Below are positions 1 to 9,568 of a stretch of DNA of 64,000 bases, one piece after another. Numbering within the stretch: position 1 is the first letter of the stretch; every line of letters begins with the position of its first letter. Origin of the DNA: Ruegeria sp. HKCCA6707 (lineage in GTDB: Bacteria; Pseudomonadota; Alphaproteobacteria; Rhodobacterales; Rhodobacteraceae); contig NZ_WQEG01000003.1 of assembly GCF_013033515.1 (NCBI RefSeq), forward strand, positions 62,001 to 126,000. Direction: 5' to 3'. The position numbers and the translations under genes were made by a program. The notes below the pieces were generated by a model that was not told the DNA's origin, ran no database searches, and saw nothing but the letters and a program-made list of their open reading frames with translations.

Positions 1-178
1 CTCCGGGTTGCGCGGTGTTTTATTAACCGAGGCAGACGGGGCCGAAAACCCACCTATGAAGAAATGCACCAAAGAACCGAAAAGGCCGAACAAAAGCTTA
101 ACGTAACCAAATTCACTGATCACGCCCAAAATCAATGATATGAGTGCCAATGTCTTTGAGTTTTTGTGAGACGTGGCA

Positions 179-1732
179 ATGAAATGGTTTTGGACGCTTT
201 GCTTGCTGATCAGCGCCTGCCCGGTATGGGCGCAGGAACGGTTGGCTTTGGTCATCGGCAATAATGACTACGATTCGGTCATTGATCTGCAAAAGGCCGT
301 TGCGGATGCCGAGGCCGTCTCGGCCAAACTGCAAACCCTGGGGTTTGAAACCATCGAAGGGCTCAATCTGGACCGGCGCGGCATGAACCAGCACATCGCC
401 GATTTCACCGCCCGGCTCGATGCCGGGGATACGGCTTTTGTGTTCTTTGCGGGCCATGGTGTCGAAATCGACGGCGAGAATTACCTGCTGCCCACGGATA
501 TCTTGACCCCTTCCACGGGCGAAACAGACTTCGTCAAATCCGAGTCCATCGCGCTGTCAAATCTGTTGGACCGCGTGCGCGCGACCGGAGCGCGCACGTC
601 TATCGCCATCATTGATGCCTGCCGGGACAACCCGTTTGAAACCCATGCCGGGCGATCCATCGGGCGGACGCGCGGGCTGGGTCGGATCAACGCGCCGCAG
701 GGCATGTTTGTGATCTTTTCAGCCGGCGCCGGTCAGATGGCGCTGGACCGGCTCAGCGATGATGAGGCCGAGCCCAATTCCGTCTTCACCCGCGCGCTGT
801 TGCCGCGTCTGTCCGAGCCCGGTTTGGAACTGCGCAGCATGGTCGCCGACTTGCGCCGCGACGTTCGCGATCTTTCGCGAACGGTTCAGCACACTCAAAT
901 TCCCGCTTATTATGATGAAATGCTTGGAGAGTTTTACTTCTCTCCCGCCGTCACGCAGGATCAGGCGGCCGAGGATTTGCCGGTACAGGCCATGCGCGCA
1001 GATCTTGAACTGGCGCGCTCGGTTGGAACGGTTTCAGCGTTGGATACATTTCTTGAGAAATATCATGAGCAATCTGAAAACTATACCTATGAGGTAGCTC
1101 TGCAATTGCGCGACGCCCTGGCGCTCAGCAACCCGCCTGCGCCTGAAGACGATCCGGCACCGCAACACGCCGTATCAGCGCCGACACCCGCTCCGCTGGT
1201 TCCGGATTCGCGTGAGGTGATGCGTGCCACGCAACAGGCGCTGAATGCCATAGGCTGCAATGTGGGCGTTGCCGACGGATTGGCAGGCCCGCGCACCAGA
1301 CGCGCCTTTGCCGAATATCGCGATGTCAGCGGTTCGACCCTCGGCGCGGATGATCTGGGCACGCGTCATGCGTTGGAAGAAGTGCAAAGCGCCAGCGGGA
1401 CAATCTGTCAGGTCTCGGCCCCCGCACCTGCGCCCACAACCGGGTTTTCGATGGCAGGCATGTGGCAGTTCAAAGCCACCTGCGCCCTTGTTCTGAACGT
1501 CACCGGTTCGGTGCGTTACACGTCGGCAGGTGGAAATAAATATTTCGGTCAATTGAAAGACTCGCTGGGCCAGACAGCCAATACCGAGATTTTTGTGAAC
1601 GAACAGCAGATCTCGGGCACCGACTATTTCCCGGCCATTACCGTGAAATGGCGCGGGCGGCTTGCCGCAGATGGCCAGAGCTTTACCGCAAGCGGTTCGA
1701 CCGGTTGTTCCGTCTATGCCTGGCGGGCCTAA
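179..1732 (+). CDS. Secreted caspase-fold (peptidase C14-like) protein with C-terminal peptidoglycan-binding-like domain
   Basis: The N-terminus is a signal peptide (hydrophobic residues 4-15, cleavage probably after VWAQ), so the protein is exported. Residues 21-250 form a caspase-like domain: it opens with RLALVIGNNDY, has the catalytic His in FFAGHGVE (His93) and the catalytic Cys in IIDACRDNPF (Cys148). A Pro/Ala-rich linker follows, then a segment at about 347-380 (ATQQALNAIGCNVGVADG) that resembles a PG_binding_1 repeat, and a Cys-containing C-terminal domain I do not recognise. I chose ATG 179; an in-frame GTG lies two codons upstream at 173. Both dyad residues are present, so it is probably an active cysteine peptidase, but the substrate is unknown. 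The 178 bases upstream hold no gene I can support. A second caspase-fold gene lies on the far side of gyrA. Confidence 0.85.
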   Translation: MKWFWTLCLLISACPVWAQERLALVIGNNDYDSVIDLQKAVADAEAVSAKLQTLGFETIEGLNLDRRGMNQHIADFTARLDAGDTAFVFFAGHGVEIDGENYLLPTDILTPSTGETDFVKSESIALSNLLDRVRATGARTSIAIIDACRDNPFETHAGRSIGRTRGLGRINAPQGMFVIFSAGAGQMALDRLSDDEAEPNSVFTRALLPRLSEPGLELRSMVADLRRDVRDLSRTVQHTQIPAYYDEMLGEFYFSPAVTQDQAAEDLPVQAMRADLELARSVGTVSALDTFLEKYHEQSENYTYEVALQLRDALALSNPPAPEDDPAPQHAVSAPTPAPLVPDSREVMRATQQALNAIGCNVGVADGLAGPRTRRAFAEYRDVSGSTLGADDLGTRHALEEVQSASGTICQVSAPAPAPTTGFSMAGMWQFKATCALVLNVTGSVRYTSAGGNKYFGQLKDSLGQTANTEIFVNEQQISGTDYFPAITVKWRGRLAADGQSFTASGSTGCSVYAWRA

Positions 1733-1998
1733 TTAACCCGAAACTCACCCACCATATTGCGCCATTCCCCGGGCGCGATCATCTTGCGATGGGTAAAGCG
1801 CACGGAGTGCAGCGGGCCTTCAATCTCGCGCTTCCAGAAATCTATGAATTCGAACAGTTTGGGGTGATCCGGCGCCAGATCGTAATCCTGCCAGATAAAG
1901 GTGTTCAACACGTGGATATAATCCGGCATGCGATAGAAGAATTCCGCCGTCGTCAGCCCATATCCTTTGAGCATCAGTTCTGTTTCGCTTTGCTCCAT
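1729..1998 (-). CDS. usg: Usg family protein
   Basis: This 89-residue protein matches the small alphaproteobacterial Usg family throughout: LKGYGLTTAEFFYRMPDY, FIWQDYDLAPDHPKLFEFIDFW and EGPLHSVRFTHRKMI are the recognisable blocks. Usg was first named from open reading frames near tryptophan genes; its biochemical role is not established. A GGAGG stretch lies six bases before the ATG on the minus strand, which fixes the start. It is transcribed divergently from gyrA and its last four bases overlap the end of the upstream caspase-fold gene (convergent overlap). No signal peptide or membrane segment is visible, so it is probably cytosolic. Confidence 0.85.
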   Translation of the reverse strand: MEQSETELMLKGYGLTTAEFFYRMPDYIHVLNTFIWQDYDLAPDHPKLFEFIDFWKREIEGPLHSVRFTHRKMIAPGEWRNMVGEFRVN

Positions 1999-2118
1999 TC
2001 AGACCTCCGATTTTCTTGCAAGGTCTACTCAGAGTAACACCGAAACCCTCTAATACTTGGATAACAATATGTTACCACTAGGTTACCGGGGTTTTTGGCA
2101 ACACTTTCTTTGCTTGCT

Positions 2119-2150
2119 TGCACCTTATGTGCCGGGTCTGATAAGGTGCA
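2119..2150. promoter_or_regulatory. Perfect 10-bp inverted repeat in the gyrA leader
   Basis: TGCACCTTAT at 2119-2128 and its exact reverse complement ATAAGGTGCA at 2141-2150 are separated by 12 bases. The element sits about 40 bases before the gyrA start codon. It could be an operator in DNA or a hairpin in the gyrA leader transcript. No U-run follows, so it is not an intrinsic terminator. The function is inference. Confidence 0.5.
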
Positions 2151-2191
2151 TCCACAAGATATAGATCAAAAACAAGACACGGGCAGCTTAC

Positions 2192-4915
2192 GTGAGCGAT
2201 ACGCCAGAAACACCTGAAAACATGGAAAAAAACCCGCCTGAGCGCCCCGCATACGACGGCCCGACGGTGTCCATCGAATCCGAGATGCGCACGTCCTATC
2301 TGGACTACGCCATGTCGGTCATCGTCAGTCGCGCGATCCCCGATCTGCGCGATGGATTGAAACCGGTGCACCGGCGCATCCTTTATGCGATGCACGAAAC
2401 CGGCAATACCCATGACAAGGCCTACCGCAAATCGGCCCGCCCGGTGGGTGATGTGATGGGTAAATACCACCCGCATGGCGACAGCGCGATCTATGATGCG
2501 CTGGTGCGGATGGCGCAGGATTTCTCGATGTCACTGCCGCTCTTGGATGGTCAGGGCAACTTTGGTTCGATGGATGGCGATAACCCGGCGGCCATGCGCT
2601 ATACCGAAGTGCGGATGGACAAGCCCGCCGCCGCCCTGCTGGCCGATATCGAAAAAGAGACGGTCGATTTTCAGGACAACTATGACGGCAAGGATCAGGA
2701 ACCGACGGTCTTGCCCGCGCGTTTCCCGAACATGCTGGTCAATGGCGCCGGTGGTATCGCCGTGGGGATGGCCACTAACATTCCGCCGCACAATCTGGGC
2801 GAAGTGGTGGATGCCACGCTGGCGCTGATCGACGACCCGGATCTGACTTCGGAACAGCTGATCGAATACGTGCCCGGCCCCGATTTCCCGACCGGAGGCG
2901 TAATGCTGGGCCGGTCTGGTGCGCGCAAGGCCTATCTTGAGGGGCGCGGCAGCGTCATCATCCGCGCCAAAACCCGCGTGGAAGAGATCCGCAAGGATCG
3001 TTACGCGATCATCGTCGATGAGATCCCCTATCAGGTGAACAAGGCCTCGATGATCGAAAAGATCGCCGAAGCCGTGCGCGAGAAGCGCATCGAAGGCGTG
3101 AGCCACGTTCAGGACGAATCCGATCGCAACGGTGTGCGCGTGGTGGTCGAACTGAAACGCGATGCGACGCCCGAGGTGGTGCTGAACCAGCTCTATCGCT
3201 TTTCGCCGATGCAGACCTCGTTCGGTTGCAACATGCTGGCGTTGAACGGTGGACGGCCCGAACAGCTGACACTGCGCCGTTTCCTGACCTCGTTCATCGA
3301 TTTCCGCGAAGACGTGGTCGCCCGCCGCACTGCCTATGACCTGCGCAAGGCGCGGGAACGCAGCCATATCCTGTGTGGTCTGGCCGTTGCCGTTTCAAAC
3401 GTGGATGAGGTGGTTGCCACCATCCGCTCATCGGCGGACGCTGCCGAGGCGCGCGAAAAGCTGATGACCCGCCGCTGGCCTGCGGCCGAGATCGAAGGCT
3501 ATCTGCGTCTGATCGACGACCCTTTGTCCAAGATGAACGACGATGGCACCTATAACCTGACCGAAGTGCAGGCCCGCGCCATACTCGAACTGCGCCTGCA
3601 ACGCCTGACCCAGATCGGGGTCAAAGAGGTCACGGACGAGCTGGAAGAACTGGCCGGTAAGATCAAGGAATACCTGGATATTCTGTCCTCGCGCGAACGC
3701 ATCATGTCGATCATCGCGGATGAGCTGCGCGACGTGCGTGAACAGTTCGCCGTGCCGCGCCGCACCGAGATCGTCGACTGGTCGGGCGACATGGAAGACG
3801 AGGACCTGATCGAGCGTGAGGATATGGTCGTTACCGTCACTTCGGGCGGCTATATCAAACGTACCCCGCTGGCCGATTTCCGCGCGCAGAAACGTGGCGG
3901 CAAGGGGCTGTCGGGGATGCAGACCAAGGAAGAGGACGTGGTCACCACCCTCTTTGTGGCCAACACACATACGCAGCTGCTGTTCTTCACCACCGAGGGC
4001 ATGGTCTACAAGCTCAAGACCTGGCGCCTGCCGCAGTCCAGCCGCACCGGCAAGGGCAAGGCGATCGTCAATATCCTGCCGATTCCAACGGGTGTTTCCA
4101 TCGCGGCGATCATGCCGGTGGATGTACCGGATGAGGAATGGGAGAACCTTCAGATCGTCTTTGCCACCAGCGCAGGCGACGCGCGCCGCAACCGGCTATC
4201 GGATTTCACCAATGTACGCCGTAACGGCAAGATCGCGATGAAGCTGCCCGAGGATGTGGAACTGGTGAACGCCCGCATCTGCTCGGAAGATGAAGATGTC
4301 ATGCTGGTCACCAATTCGGGCCGCGCGATCCGCTTCCGCACCACCGATGTACGCGTCTTCAACTCGCGCGAATCCACCGGTGTGCGTGGCATTAAACTTA
4401 CCAACGGTGACCGCGTGGTCTCGATGTCTGTTATCCGCCATTTCGAGGCAGACCCGGACGAACGCTCCGCCTACCTCAAGATGCGCCGCGCCGTGGCCGG
4501 TATTGCCGATGACGGCGAAAGCGATGAGGATGAAGCCGCACCGGGTTCAATAACGCAGGAGCGCTATGCCGAGATGTCGGCAGCCGAAAACCTGATCCTG
4601 ACCATCACCTCGGGCGGCGCAGGCAAGCTCAGCTCTAGCCACGATTATCCGGTCCGCGGACGCGGCGGTATGGGTGTGGCGGCGATGGACAAAGCCATGC
4701 GTGGCGGCGAGCTTGTGGCTTCGTTCCCGGTCGAGATGGACGACCAGATCATGCTGGCCACCTCCAAGGGTCAATCGATCCGGGTTCCGGTCGACGGCAT
4801 CTCGTTCCGCTCCCGCTCGGCTGGTGGAGTGAAAGTGTTCAACACCGGCAAGGGCGAGGAAGTCGTCAGTGTCGCCTGGATCGCCGATCAGGGCGACGAA
4901 GACGGCGAAGAGTAA
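2192..4915 (+). CDS. gyrA: DNA gyrase subunit A
   Basis: Catalytic subunit of type II topoisomerase; with GyrB it introduces negative supercoils. The breakage-reunion domain starts at about residue 25. The catalytic tyrosine is Tyr137 in AAMRYTEV (E. coli Tyr122). The quinolone-determining region reads [17 protein letters not shown], with Ser98 and Asp102 at the E. coli Ser83 and Asp87 positions, so the allele looks quinolone-sensitive. The C-terminal pinwheel keeps the GyrA box (KRGGKGLSG). At 907 residues it is longer than the E. coli protein (875) because of an acidic insertion around 765-800 ([14 protein letters not shown]), and it ends in an acidic tail. The start is GTG with only a weak ribosome site. 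It is monocistronic, with a terminator directly after it. Confidence 0.97.
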   Translation: MSDTPETPENMEKNPPERPAYDGPTVSIESEMRTSYLDYAMSVIVSRAIPDLRDGLKPVHRRILYAMHETGNTHDKAYRKSARPVGDVMGKYHPHGDSAIYDALVRMAQDFSMSLPLLDGQGNFGSMDGDNPAAMRYTEVRMDKPAAALLADIEKETVDFQDNYDGKDQEPTVLPARFPNMLVNGAGGIAVGMATNIPPHNLGEVVDATLALIDDPDLTSEQLIEYVPGPDFPTGGVMLGRSGARKAYLEGRGSVIIRAKTRVEEIRKDRYAIIVDEIPYQVNKASMIEKIAEAVREKRIEGVSHVQDESDRNGVRVVVELKRDATPEVVLNQLYRFSPMQTSFGCNMLALNGGRPEQLTLRRFLTSFIDFREDVVARRTAYDLRKARERSHILCGLAVAVSNVDEVVATIRSSADAAEAREKLMTRRWPAAEIEGYLRLIDDPLSKMNDDGTYNLTEVQARAILELRLQRLTQIGVKEVTDELEELAGKIKEYLDILSSRERIMSIIADELRDVREQFAVPRRTEIVDWSGDMEDEDLIEREDMVVTVTSGGYIKRTPLADFRAQKRGGKGLSGMQTKEEDVVTTLFVANTHTQLLFFTTEGMVYKLKTWRLPQSSRTGKGKAIVNILPIPTGVSIAAIMPVDVPDEEWENLQIVFATSAGDARRNRLSDFTNVRRNGKIAMKLPEDVELVNARICSEDEDVMLVTNSGRAIRFRTTDVRVFNSRESTGVRGIKLTNGDRVVSMSVIRHFEADPDERSAYLKMRRAVAGIADDGESDEDEAAPGSITQERYAEMSAAENLILTITSGGAGKLSSSHDYPVRGRGGMGVAAMDKAMRGGELVASFPVEMDDQIMLATSKGQSIRVPVDGISFRSRSAGGVKVFNTGKGEEVVSVAWIADQGDEDGEE

Positions 4916-4925
4916 CTGGACGTCA

Positions 4926-4958
4926 AAAAGACCGGGTGAATTGAACCCGGTCTTTTCT
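4926..4958 (+). terminator. Rho-independent terminator of gyrA
   Basis: AAAAGACCGGGT (4926-4937) pairs with ACCCGGTCTTTT (4945-4956) around a 7-base loop, with the T-run forming part of the 3' arm. It begins ten bases after the gyrA stop. Because the A-run lies on the 5' side, it could also act on the minus strand. Confidence 0.85.
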
Positions 4959-5134
4959 GACCTAAGCTCAGATTTGTAGGCGAGCTGGTTTTGCTCAATG
5001 GCGCTGAATAAAGTTTCATAGTTGAGTGTTAGATTGATGCGTGTCTCGTTTGAAACACGCACGACGGATTTCTGCCAGACGGTCAATGACAGGTACGGAT
5101 CCTCATTTTCTGGTTCGAAAGATTGGAGGTCAAA

Positions 5135-5899
5135 TTGACGCGTATTCTTATGGTTTTTTTCATGGTCACCGTCCTGTTTGCCGGGCCATCCTCAGCCCAT
5201 GAACGATTTGCATTGGTGATCGGAAACGCCGGATACACGAATGTCCCTGCGCTCGATAACCCTGTAAATGATGCGCGACTGATGAGCGACGAGCTTCAAG
5301 CCGCCGGATTCTCGGTCACCACACTGACAGATGTGGGTCGCGCAGACATGATGCAGGAGGTCGACGCTTTTGCCAGCAAGGTGCGTGCGGCGGGGTCCGA
5401 GGCGCTGGCCGTGTTTTACTTCGCCGGGCATGGTGTACGCAGCGATGGCTTTAACTATCTTCTTCCGCTGAACGTGAACATCCAGACTGAAGCCGACATT
5501 GCGGGTGAAGCCGTTCCTGCCGAGTGGATTTTGGATCGCATTCACACACCCAAAGCTGTCAGCGTGATGATCCTGGACGCCTGTCGCGACAATCCCTTTG
5601 GAAGCCAAGCCGACGTGTTTGGGGATGTAGGCGACGGGCTGGCGCGAATGACGGCCCGTACGAACAACCTGATCGCCTATGCCACGGGTCCCGGCGACGT
5701 CGCGTTGGATGGGACAGGAACAAACAGCCCATACACCGCAGCGATTGCCCGCGCCATCAGGACCACTGATCTGGGTTTGGAGCAGATGTTCGAACAAGTC
5801 CGCTCGGATGTGGTCAGCGAAACCGAAGGTCTGCAATCGCCTTGGGCGCGGTCGTCGTTGAATATCAGGATCGGGTTGAAGGATCCAAACGCGAGTTAA
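5135..5899 (+). CDS. Secreted caspase-fold (peptidase C14-like) protein, single-domain
   Basis: Compact caspase-fold protein with a signal peptide (hydrophobic core about residues 4-16, then AGPSSAHE). The fold opens with RFALVIGNAGY; the catalytic dyad is His99 in YFAGHGVR and Cys150 in ILDACRDNPF. It ends soon after the caspase domain, unlike the larger paralogue at 179-1732. The start is set by GGAGG five bases before a TTG, giving MTRILMVFF. An in-frame TTG also exists at 5123 but overlaps that ribosome site, and an ATG lies a few codons inside. It stands alone behind the gyrA terminator. It is probably a periplasmic cysteine peptidase of unknown target. The two paralogues share the fold but are not close copies. 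Confidence 0.83.
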   Translation: MTRILMVFFMVTVLFAGPSSAHERFALVIGNAGYTNVPALDNPVNDARLMSDELQAAGFSVTTLTDVGRADMMQEVDAFASKVRAAGSEALAVFYFAGHGVRSDGFNYLLPLNVNIQTEADIAGEAVPAEWILDRIHTPKAVSVMILDACRDNPFGSQADVFGDVGDGLARMTARTNNLIAYATGPGDVALDGTGTNSPYTAAIARAIRTTDLGLEQMFEQVRSDVVSETEGLQSPWARSSLNIRIGLKDPNAS

Positions 5900-5929
5900 C
5901 CGGGCGCAGCTTTGATCGCGACCCGGGCC

Positions 5930-6826
5930 TTACGAAAGATAATTGTTGAAAAAGGCGATTGTCCGTTTCCAGGCCAGATTGGCCGCAGTTTCGTCATATC
6001 GCGGTGTCGTGTCGTTGTGGAACCCGTGATTGACGTCTGGATAGAAATGAACGCTGAACTTTTTCTGATTGTCTTCCAGCGCCTTTGAATAGGCAGGCCA
6101 ACCGGCATTGATCCGTTCATCCAGACCCGCGTAATGGATCATCAAAGGCGCCTCAATCGATGGCACATCTTCGGCGGCAGGTTGGCGCCCGTAGAAGGGA
6201 ACAGAGGCGCCAAGGTCAGGATAAGCCACCGCCAACGCATTACAGACACCGCCGCCATAGCAGAAACCAACAGCGCCGACTTTGCCGGACGAAAGATCAT
6301 GGTCCCGCAAAAACTCATATGCGGCAAAGAAATCCGCCATCAGTTTTTCCCGGTCCATCGAGCGTTGCATCTCACGCCCTTCTTCATCGGTGCCGGGATA
6401 CCCTCCAAGCGGCGACAAACCATCCGGGCCAAAGGCCAGAAATCCAGCCTTGGCCGTGCGCCGAACCACGTCCTCGATATAGGGGTTGAGCCCCCGGTTT
6501 TCATGCACCACCAGCACCGCAGGCAACTTGCCTGTGGCATTTGCAGGCATCGCCATCAAACCGCTGGTTTCAGTGTGCCCATCGGGGCTGTCGAACGCGA
6601 CCACCATGGTTTCGATATCGGGGTCGTCTGGTGCAACCTGCTGCGCCCATGCGTAATTGGGCTGTAGCTGGTCCAGGATCATGGCTCCGGTGACGCCCGC
6701 AGCCGCATATTTCCCGGCGCGCGAGATGAACTCGCGCTTCGACATCGTGCCGTGGACATATCCATCAAAGATCTCAAGTATCCGGGGATCGAAATCACTT
6801 GCTTTCTTGCGGGCGTTGCCAGTCAT
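5930..6826 (-). CDS. Dienelactone hydrolase family protein
   Basis: Alpha/beta hydrolase of the dienelactone hydrolase (carboxymethylenebutenolidase) family. The catalytic triad is visible as Cys189 in GFCYGGG, Asp236 in AGLDERIN and His267 in NHGFHND. A 60-residue N-terminal extension contains [20 protein letters not shown] followed by a hydrophobic stretch and an Ala-x-Ala-like site (YAWAQQ); it looks like a non-classical export signal with a single Arg pair-like region, so the protein may be periplasmic. True catabolic dienelactone hydrolases lack this extension, and no aromatic-degradation genes are nearby, so the substrate is open. It is convergent with the second caspase-fold gene and about 60 bases from the M32 carboxypeptidase gene. 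Confidence 0.85.
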   Translation of the reverse strand: MTGNARKKASDFDPRILEIFDGYVHGTMSKREFISRAGKYAAAGVTGAMILDQLQPNYAWAQQVAPDDPDIETMVVAFDSPDGHTETSGLMAMPANATGKLPAVLVVHENRGLNPYIEDVVRRTAKAGFLAFGPDGLSPLGGYPGTDEEGREMQRSMDREKLMADFFAAYEFLRDHDLSSGKVGAVGFCYGGGVCNALAVAYPDLGASVPFYGRQPAAEDVPSIEAPLMIHYAGLDERINAGWPAYSKALEDNQKKFSVHFYPDVNHGFHNDTTPRYDETAANLAWKRTIAFFNNYLS

Positions 6827-6889
6827 TCTTGCCTCCCAAGCAATGCTATCACTGCACCCACCCTAGCCTGTGATCGGCGATCCGGGAAA

Positions 6890-8359
6890 TCAAAGATCGT
6901 AAAGCGCGCCGAATTTCGCCTCCAGATACGCCAGCAGCGGTTCTGGCCCCGGCTCTACCCCACTCGCGCGGGCGATGATCTCACGCGGGGCAAAAAGCCC
7001 GCCATGTTGCTGCACGTTTTCGCGCAGCCAGGTGGTGGCACCGCCGGTCTCACCCTGGGCTAGCTGCGCATCCAGATCGGGCACTGCCGCGCGCAGGGCC
7101 TGATAGAGGCATCCAGCATAGACATTGCCCAGCGAATAGGTCGGGAAATAGCCAAACAGGCCCACCGACCAATGCACGTCCTGCAAGCACCCGTTCGAGG
7201 GCTTGTCGACCGCATATCCGAAATCAGCCTTGAACCGGTCATTCCACGCAGATTCCAGATCGCTGACCTGCAGATCGCCGGCCATCAGGGCACGTTCCAG
7301 ATCAAAGCGCAGCATGATGTGCAGGTTATATTGGACCTCATCCGCCTCGGTTCGGATATAGCCGTTATGCACCCGGTTGACGGTGGCATAAAACGCGTCG
7401 GCGTCGGCGATCCCGAAGTCGCCGAAGGCGTCTTTCATCTGCTCAAACAGCCACCCGGTAAAGGCGCGCGAGCGGCCAAGCTGGTTTTCGTAAATCCGGC
7501 TTTGGCTTTCATGAACCCCCATCGACACGCCGCTGCCCAGCGGTGTCAGAAGATAGGCCTTATCGACGCCTTGCTCGTAAGCGGCGTGGCCGACCTCGTG
7601 AATGGTGGAATAGAAACAGTTGAACGGGTCGGTCTCGCTGGTCCGCGTGGTGATACGCACATCCAGCCCGCTGCCCGAACTGAACGGGTGCACCGCCTTG
7701 TCGACCCGCCCGTTGTTGAGGTCATAGCCAAAGGTGGTGGCCAGTTTCTGCGACAACCGCATCTGGATCCGTTCATCAAACTGCCCCGACAGCGCAGCAG
7801 GTTCCGGCCTGTCCAGCACAGCGGCGCGCAACGCGACCAGACGCGGGCGCATCTGGTCGAAAATGGCAGCAATCTGCGCGCCGGTCGTATAGGGCTCGTA
7901 ATCCTCGACCATCGCGTCATAGACGTTACCACCCTGCGCCAGCGCTTCGCCTTCCTGACGTTTCAGCGCGACAACCTCTTCCAGCACCGGTAGGAAGGCG
8001 GCCACATCCTCGTCGGCGCGGGCCTGCGCCCAGGTGCCTTGCGCGGCTGATGTCACACGGGCAATAGCGGTGGCCAGATCGGCAGGCACTTTGACAGCAC
8101 GGTCATAGGCCCGGCGGATGTCACGAAGCTGCGCTTTGCCAACCGCGTCCTGCGGTGCCGCCTGGTCCAACCATTCGGCCACGCGCGGGTCCGAGCGGCG
8201 AGCGTGCAGAACAGCCTCAATCGCGGCCATTTCCTCGGCCCGTTGCGGCGCTGCGCCGCGTGGCATCATGGTTTCCTGATCCCAGCCCAACCGCCCGGCA
8301 ATCTGGCCCAAAGCCGAGGTTTCCCGTTGAAACGCCATCAGGTCATCAAATGCAGTCAT
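6890..8359 (-). CDS. Carboxypeptidase Taq (M32 family metallopeptidase)
   Basis: Zinc carboxypeptidase of family M32, predicted cytosolic. The HExxH zinc motif is HEVGH at residues 254-258 within TIHEVGHAAYEQG, as in Thermus aquaticus and Pyrococcus enzymes, and the family motif HESQSRIYENQLGRS follows at about 285. At 489 residues it is the usual length. I use the ATG giving MTAFDDLMAF because GGAG lies nine bases upstream; a further in-frame ATG ten codons earlier would overlap ctaA. It starts five bases after the ctaA stop on the same strand, so the two are probably one transcript, although no shared function is known. Confidence 0.93.
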   Translation of the reverse strand: MTAFDDLMAFQRETSALGQIAGRLGWDQETMMPRGAAPQRAEEMAAIEAVLHARRSDPRVAEWLDQAAPQDAVGKAQLRDIRRAYDRAVKVPADLATAIARVTSAAQGTWAQARADEDVAAFLPVLEEVVALKRQEGEALAQGGNVYDAMVEDYEPYTTGAQIAAIFDQMRPRLVALRAAVLDRPEPAALSGQFDERIQMRLSQKLATTFGYDLNNGRVDKAVHPFSSGSGLDVRITTRTSETDPFNCFYSTIHEVGHAAYEQGVDKAYLLTPLGSGVSMGVHESQSRIYENQLGRSRAFTGWLFEQMKDAFGDFGIADADAFYATVNRVHNGYIRTEADEVQYNLHIMLRFDLERALMAGDLQVSDLESAWNDRFKADFGYAVDKPSNGCLQDVHWSVGLFGYFPTYSLGNVYAGCLYQALRAAVPDLDAQLAQGETGGATTWLRENVQQHGGLFAPREIIARASGVEPGPEPLLAYLEAKFGALYDL

Positions 8360-8363
8360 GAAA

Positions 8364-9509
8364 TCAAGCTCCGCGCAGTGAGGTTGCAATGGGATAGGCC
8401 GTCAGGAACCGCGCCCGCAGAATCAGTGTCCACACGATAACGGCCATGAACTGGTGGAAAATCGCGATCTGCCAGGGGGCGGCATAGACCACTGTGACAA
8501 TACCCACCACAACCTGAAGCGACAACGCCGCAAAGGCTGCGTTAAAGGCAAATCGGGTCTGTGGATGCGCGCTGGTGCCGCCCCGCCGCCAGACGACAAA
8601 GGCAAAGATCAGCAGCAGGTAGCCTACGCAACGGTGGATAAACTGCACCAGCCCCGGGCTTTCAAAGAAGTTCCGCCACAGCGGCTCAAGCATCGTCGCG
8701 TCGGGCGGCAACAGCTGACCGCCGATCAAAGGCCAATCGGTATAAGACCGCCCAGCGTCGATCCCTGCCACAAGCGCCCCAATGAGTATCTGCAAAAAGG
8801 TGAAATGCAGCAATCCGGTCGAAAGCGAGAAGAGCTTTGCCTCTTTTGCCCGCCGGGCCTGCATCAGATCACGCTCACTGCGGCCCAGTTCAAAGATATA
8901 CCAGGCAAGGAACCCCAGAATGACAAAGGCCAGACCCAGATGAGTGGCCAGGCGATAACTGGCCACAGCCGTCATGCCTTCGCCCTGCGTGACGCCCGAG
9001 GCGACCATCCACCAGCCGACAGCGCCCTGGATGCCGCCCAGAACACCGGGGATCAGCAGCTTGCCCTTCCAGCCGGTTGGAATTCTGCGCAGCGCCAGAA
9101 AGCCAAAGAACCCAACAGCCCAGACCAGCCCGATCACACGGCCCAACTGGCGATGGCCCCATTCCCACCAATAGATGAACTTGAAATCGCTCAGCTCCAT
9201 CCACTGGTTCTGGATACGCCACTGATCAATCTGCTTGTATTTGTCGAATTCAGCCTGCCAATCGGCCTCGGACAAAGGTGGGATCGCCCCCGTCACAGGT
9301 CGCCACTCGGTGATCGACAGGCCGCTATCGGTCAGACGGGTCAGCCCGCCCACGGCGATCATCACCACCACCAGCGCAAACAGGATCATCAACCAGACGC
9401 GGATCGCGCCCCGCGCGTCGCTGCGGCCCCTGTCGATCATGCCAGGCTGCACCGCCTGCTGTTTTTCTGTGTCCGAGACCTCTTCGAAGATGCTGCGCTT
9501 GCCGCTCAT
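8364..9509 (-). CDS. ctaA: Heme A synthase (COX15/CtaA)
   Basis: Integral membrane enzyme that oxidises the C8 methyl of heme O to a formyl group, giving heme A for cytochrome aa3 oxidase. It shows eight hydrophobic segments in two pseudo-repeats and four conserved histidines that ligate or bind heme: His119 (WEWGHRQLGR), His190 (LATHLGLAF), His292 (FIHRCVGY) and His352 (IFHQFMAV). The motif GLTRLTDSGLSITEWRP near residue 55 is typical of the proteobacterial class. At 381 residues it has a normal length. Its presence implies an aerobic aa3-type terminal oxidase. The region upstream (9510-9568) holds only a tandem GGGCCAAGG word. Confidence 0.95.
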   Translation of the reverse strand: MSGKRSIFEEVSDTEKQQAVQPGMIDRGRSDARGAIRVWLMILFALVVVMIAVGGLTRLTDSGLSITEWRPVTGAIPPLSEADWQAEFDKYKQIDQWRIQNQWMELSDFKFIYWWEWGHRQLGRVIGLVWAVGFFGFLALRRIPTGWKGKLLIPGVLGGIQGAVGWWMVASGVTQGEGMTAVASYRLATHLGLAFVILGFLAWYIFELGRSERDLMQARRAKEAKLFSLSTGLLHFTFLQILIGALVAGIDAGRSYTDWPLIGGQLLPPDATMLEPLWRNFFESPGLVQFIHRCVGYLLLIFAFVVWRRGGTSAHPQTRFAFNAAFAALSLQVVVGIVTVVYAAPWQIAIFHQFMAVIVWTLILRARFLTAYPIATSLRGA

Positions 9510-9568
9510 GCTGTCCTCATGTGGTGATTTCGTCGCAAGCTAGGGCCAAGGCGGGCCAAGGTCCAGCC

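Noticed and set aside
1..178. Gene fragment at the window's left edge
   Set aside because: No frame here shows a recognisable protein end or a start; the minus-strand frame at 113-457 is antisense to the caspase-fold gene.
2531..3367. Long minus-strand open frame inside gyrA
   Set aside because: It lies wholly antisense to gyrA, whose protein matches over its full length; such shadows are normal in GC-rich codon usage.
4961..5122. AT-richer stretch after the gyrA terminator with an open minus-strand frame into gyrA
   Set aside because: The frame is long only because it runs antisense through gyrA. The part outside gyrA (about 55 codons) matches no family I know, and it has no ribosome site. 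A decayed mobile-element end is possible but I cannot support it.
8454..9527. Plus-strand open frame antisense to ctaA (357 codons)
   Set aside because: Composition is rich in Arg, His, Gln and Pro, as expected for a shadow frame, and the minus-strand ctaA has all conserved histidines.
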